From the NCBI GenBank assembly GCA_002733415.1, contig NVVR01000010.1, positions 21,311 to 85,310 on the forward strand: 64,000 bases of DNA. Reading direction: 5' to 3'. Positions within the stretch are counted from its first letter, which is position 1. The number at the start of each line of letters is the position of its first letter. Under the pieces are notes generated by a model. The model was not told the origin of the DNA. It saw only the letters and a list, made by a program, of their open reading frames with translations, and made no database searches. The translations under genes and the position numbers were made by a program. Positions 62,654-64,000 of the stretch are shown here, in pieces. The DNA is from Kordia sp. (lineage in GTDB: Bacteria > Bacteroidota > Bacteroidia > Flavobacteriales > Flavobacteriaceae).

Positions 62654-64000
62654 GTTTCATAGTTTTTCTTTTTCTACTACTTTTTGGAGCATCTTTTCTA
62701 ATTTCGGCTACTTTCTCAGCTGCATGTTTTAAATTAGTTACCAAAAATTTACGACCTACCTTACTAAGCTCTTCTTTGTCTTCAACTTTTACCACACTGT
62801 CTTCATCTCCCTCAGCATATAAAACTTGCGCAAAGGTTGGATCAGCATCGTCTACTGAAAAGTTTCGTCCCATTTCAACCCATGATACTTCAGGAAGATA
62901 TCCGTCTGAATTATTTGAAATTGGTGCTTCTTGTTTAGTAATAATCCCTAAATGATTCCATTCATCAACCATGTTTTTAAGCCTCTTCAAATGGTCATCT
63001 TCAATATCACGCATCCAATCTTGTCTATAGTCAAGATGTTTTAAACGCTGAGCTGTATTTACATTACCCGCTTGCATTCTTAAATACCCATCTTCACTTA
63101 ATACCTGATTAGGAACACGTGCCGCCCAAAAGGAAGGTAATGGTAAATATGTAGAAACGGTATAACCTGATAAACAACTAGCTTCATCCGTTTGCCATGG
63201 TACCCCCATCCATCTAGTTAAAGATCCAGGTCCATTTATGGCACAAGGACCATTTTCACTCATAGCTATTTCTGGAGTTAATAAGTCTCCAAAATCTAAT
63301 TGAATGGCTTTCCCTTCTTTAACAACCTTTAAACGATATGGCTCATCCCACATTTGTTCTACACGCATCGTCCATGTCAATTCAATTCCAGGATGAAATG
63401 GTCCACCCAAACAATCCTCAAGTGGCGCTTGGTTTAGTGCATTAACCTGTTCAGCTGGAGAAAGTTTATCAAATGGAATTTGTTCTAAATGTTCTCCTGT
63501 TACAAATATCCCTTCTGACCATTTCTTCAATCGTTTGTACTGTGTTACCGTAATTGGTAAATTATCTAATGAAATATCTGTATAGTCACCAAATCCATCA
63601 CCATAAAATGGAGGGACTTTTTCTGGTGTATCTTCTGGAGATACAGGGTTTCTAAACCATTCAAAAACCCTTTTTCTAGCAGACTCTGAACTAACATCTG
63701 GATTTTTTAATAATTCAATAATCTTTGGATTTGTAAAATCTGATGGAGAATTTTTCCCAAATAACATATAAAATCCTTCATTAACCCATTGGGTATTGGT
63801 CATACGTTCTAATATTGGATAAATATCACGCCAAAACTCTACTCCTTTTCCTGAAGGATCGGGATATCCCATTTTACCAATAAACAAATTCTGAACAACG
63901 TCATTCATCGTTACTACACCATATAATCCTTGTCCAAAATTTGGAGGTGTTACGGCTACCATTGCAGGTTTAGCCTCGTATTCCCTTCCATTAATTTTAA
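62640..64000 (-). CDS. LodA/GoxA-like CTQ amino-acid oxidase, 3' part
   Basis: The coding frame runs off the window end: before the in-frame Met at 63962 it still reads INGREYEAKPA, so the true start lies beyond 64000. Visible are about 453 C-terminal residues. GPCAINGPGSLTRWMGVPWQ, then TDEASCLSG and PLPSFWAARVPN resemble LodA/GoxA; the Cys (codon 63176-63174) and Trp (codon 63128-63126) are placed like those that form cysteine tryptophylquinone. The family oxidises lysine, glycine or other amino acids with release of ammonia and hydrogen peroxide. Next gene: its LodB-like maturase, overlapping by 14 bases. Confidence 0.85.
   Translation of the reverse strand, partial: KINGREYEAKPAMVAVTPPNFGQGLYGVVTMNDVVQNLFIGKMGYPDPSGKGVEFWRDIYPILERMTNTQWVNEGFYMLFGKNSPSDFTNPKIIELLKNPDVSSESARKRVFEWFRNPVSPEDTPEKVPPFYGDGFGDYTDISLDNLPITVTQYKRLKKWSEGIFVTGEHLEQIPFDKLSPAEQVNALNQAPLEDCLGGPFHPGIELTWTMRVEQMWDEPYRLKVVKEGKAIQLDFGDLLTPEIAMSENGPCAINGPGSLTRWMGVPWQTDEASCLSGYTVSTYLPLPSFWAARVPNQVLSEDGYLRMQAGNVNTAQRLKHLDYRQDWMRDIEDDHLKRLKNMVDEWNHLGIITKQEAPISNNSDGYLPEVSWVEMGRNFSVDDADPTFAQVLYAEGDEDSVVKVEDKEELSKVGRKFLVTNLKHAAEKVAEIRKDAPKSSRKRKTMKRGER

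Overview
The window is AT-rich chromosomal DNA from a member of the Bacteroidota, most probably a marine Flavobacteriaceae. The evidence is the many SC-type lipoproteins, secreted proteins with type IX secretion (T9SS) C-terminal sorting domains, a BspA-like leucine-rich repeat protein, reg_prop/LytTR and LytS/LytR regulators, and an arginine operon of the N-acylornithine carbamoyltransferase type. No rRNA, tRNA, CRISPR array or transposase gene was seen.

Layout. 0-4 kb: an SLC12-type cation-chloride transporter and a universal stress protein. 3.8-6.6 kb: gene fragments (a receiver domain, an FAD amine oxidase) around a long non-coding dispersed repeat. 6.6-18.2 kb: the most distinctive locus. 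It holds an ECF sigma factor, a membrane TPR protein likely to be its anti-sigma factor, a subtilase lipoprotein, a TPR-CHAT (caspase-like) protein with a C-terminal membrane anchor, two orphan lipoproteins, a large T9SS-sorted protein and a frameshifted lipoprotein. Three genes there share an exactly spaced promoter-like motif, GGGTAATG-N15-TACTWG, and three share a repeated leader segment. I infer one regulon and one cell-envelope protease pathway. 18.2-28.1 kb: a decay zone with fragments of rhodanese, CBS, WD40 (two copies), OsmC and NAD-kinase-like genes and further repeat copies, around intact genes for a fibre-like secreted protein, an amine oxidase, an SDR and an AraC regulator.

28.1-35.7 kb: a minus-strand run of lipoprotein and membrane-protein genes of largely unknown role, one of them split by an in-frame stop. 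35.7-40.4 kb: two paralogous cadherin-like lipoproteins with exchanged C-terminal domains and a BspA-like protein. 40.9-50 kb: a reg_prop/LytTR sensor, a LytTR remnant, an ABC transporter whose permease is fused to an M1 aminopeptidase, and a divergent LytS/LytR pair. 50.6-58.7 kb: the operon GNAT-argG-argC-argD-argF'-argB-M20-argH, preceded by a GC-rich leader that may be a structured RNA. 60.4-64 kb: a linear-amide hydrolase and a LodB/LodA-type pair (flavoprotein plus CTQ amino-acid oxidase), the oxidase running off the window end.

Six mosaic copies of a non-coding repeat family (about 4.0, 19.3, 22.1, 27.2, 50.0 and 59.0 kb) link the decayed regions. Motif calls are by eye; no database search was possible.
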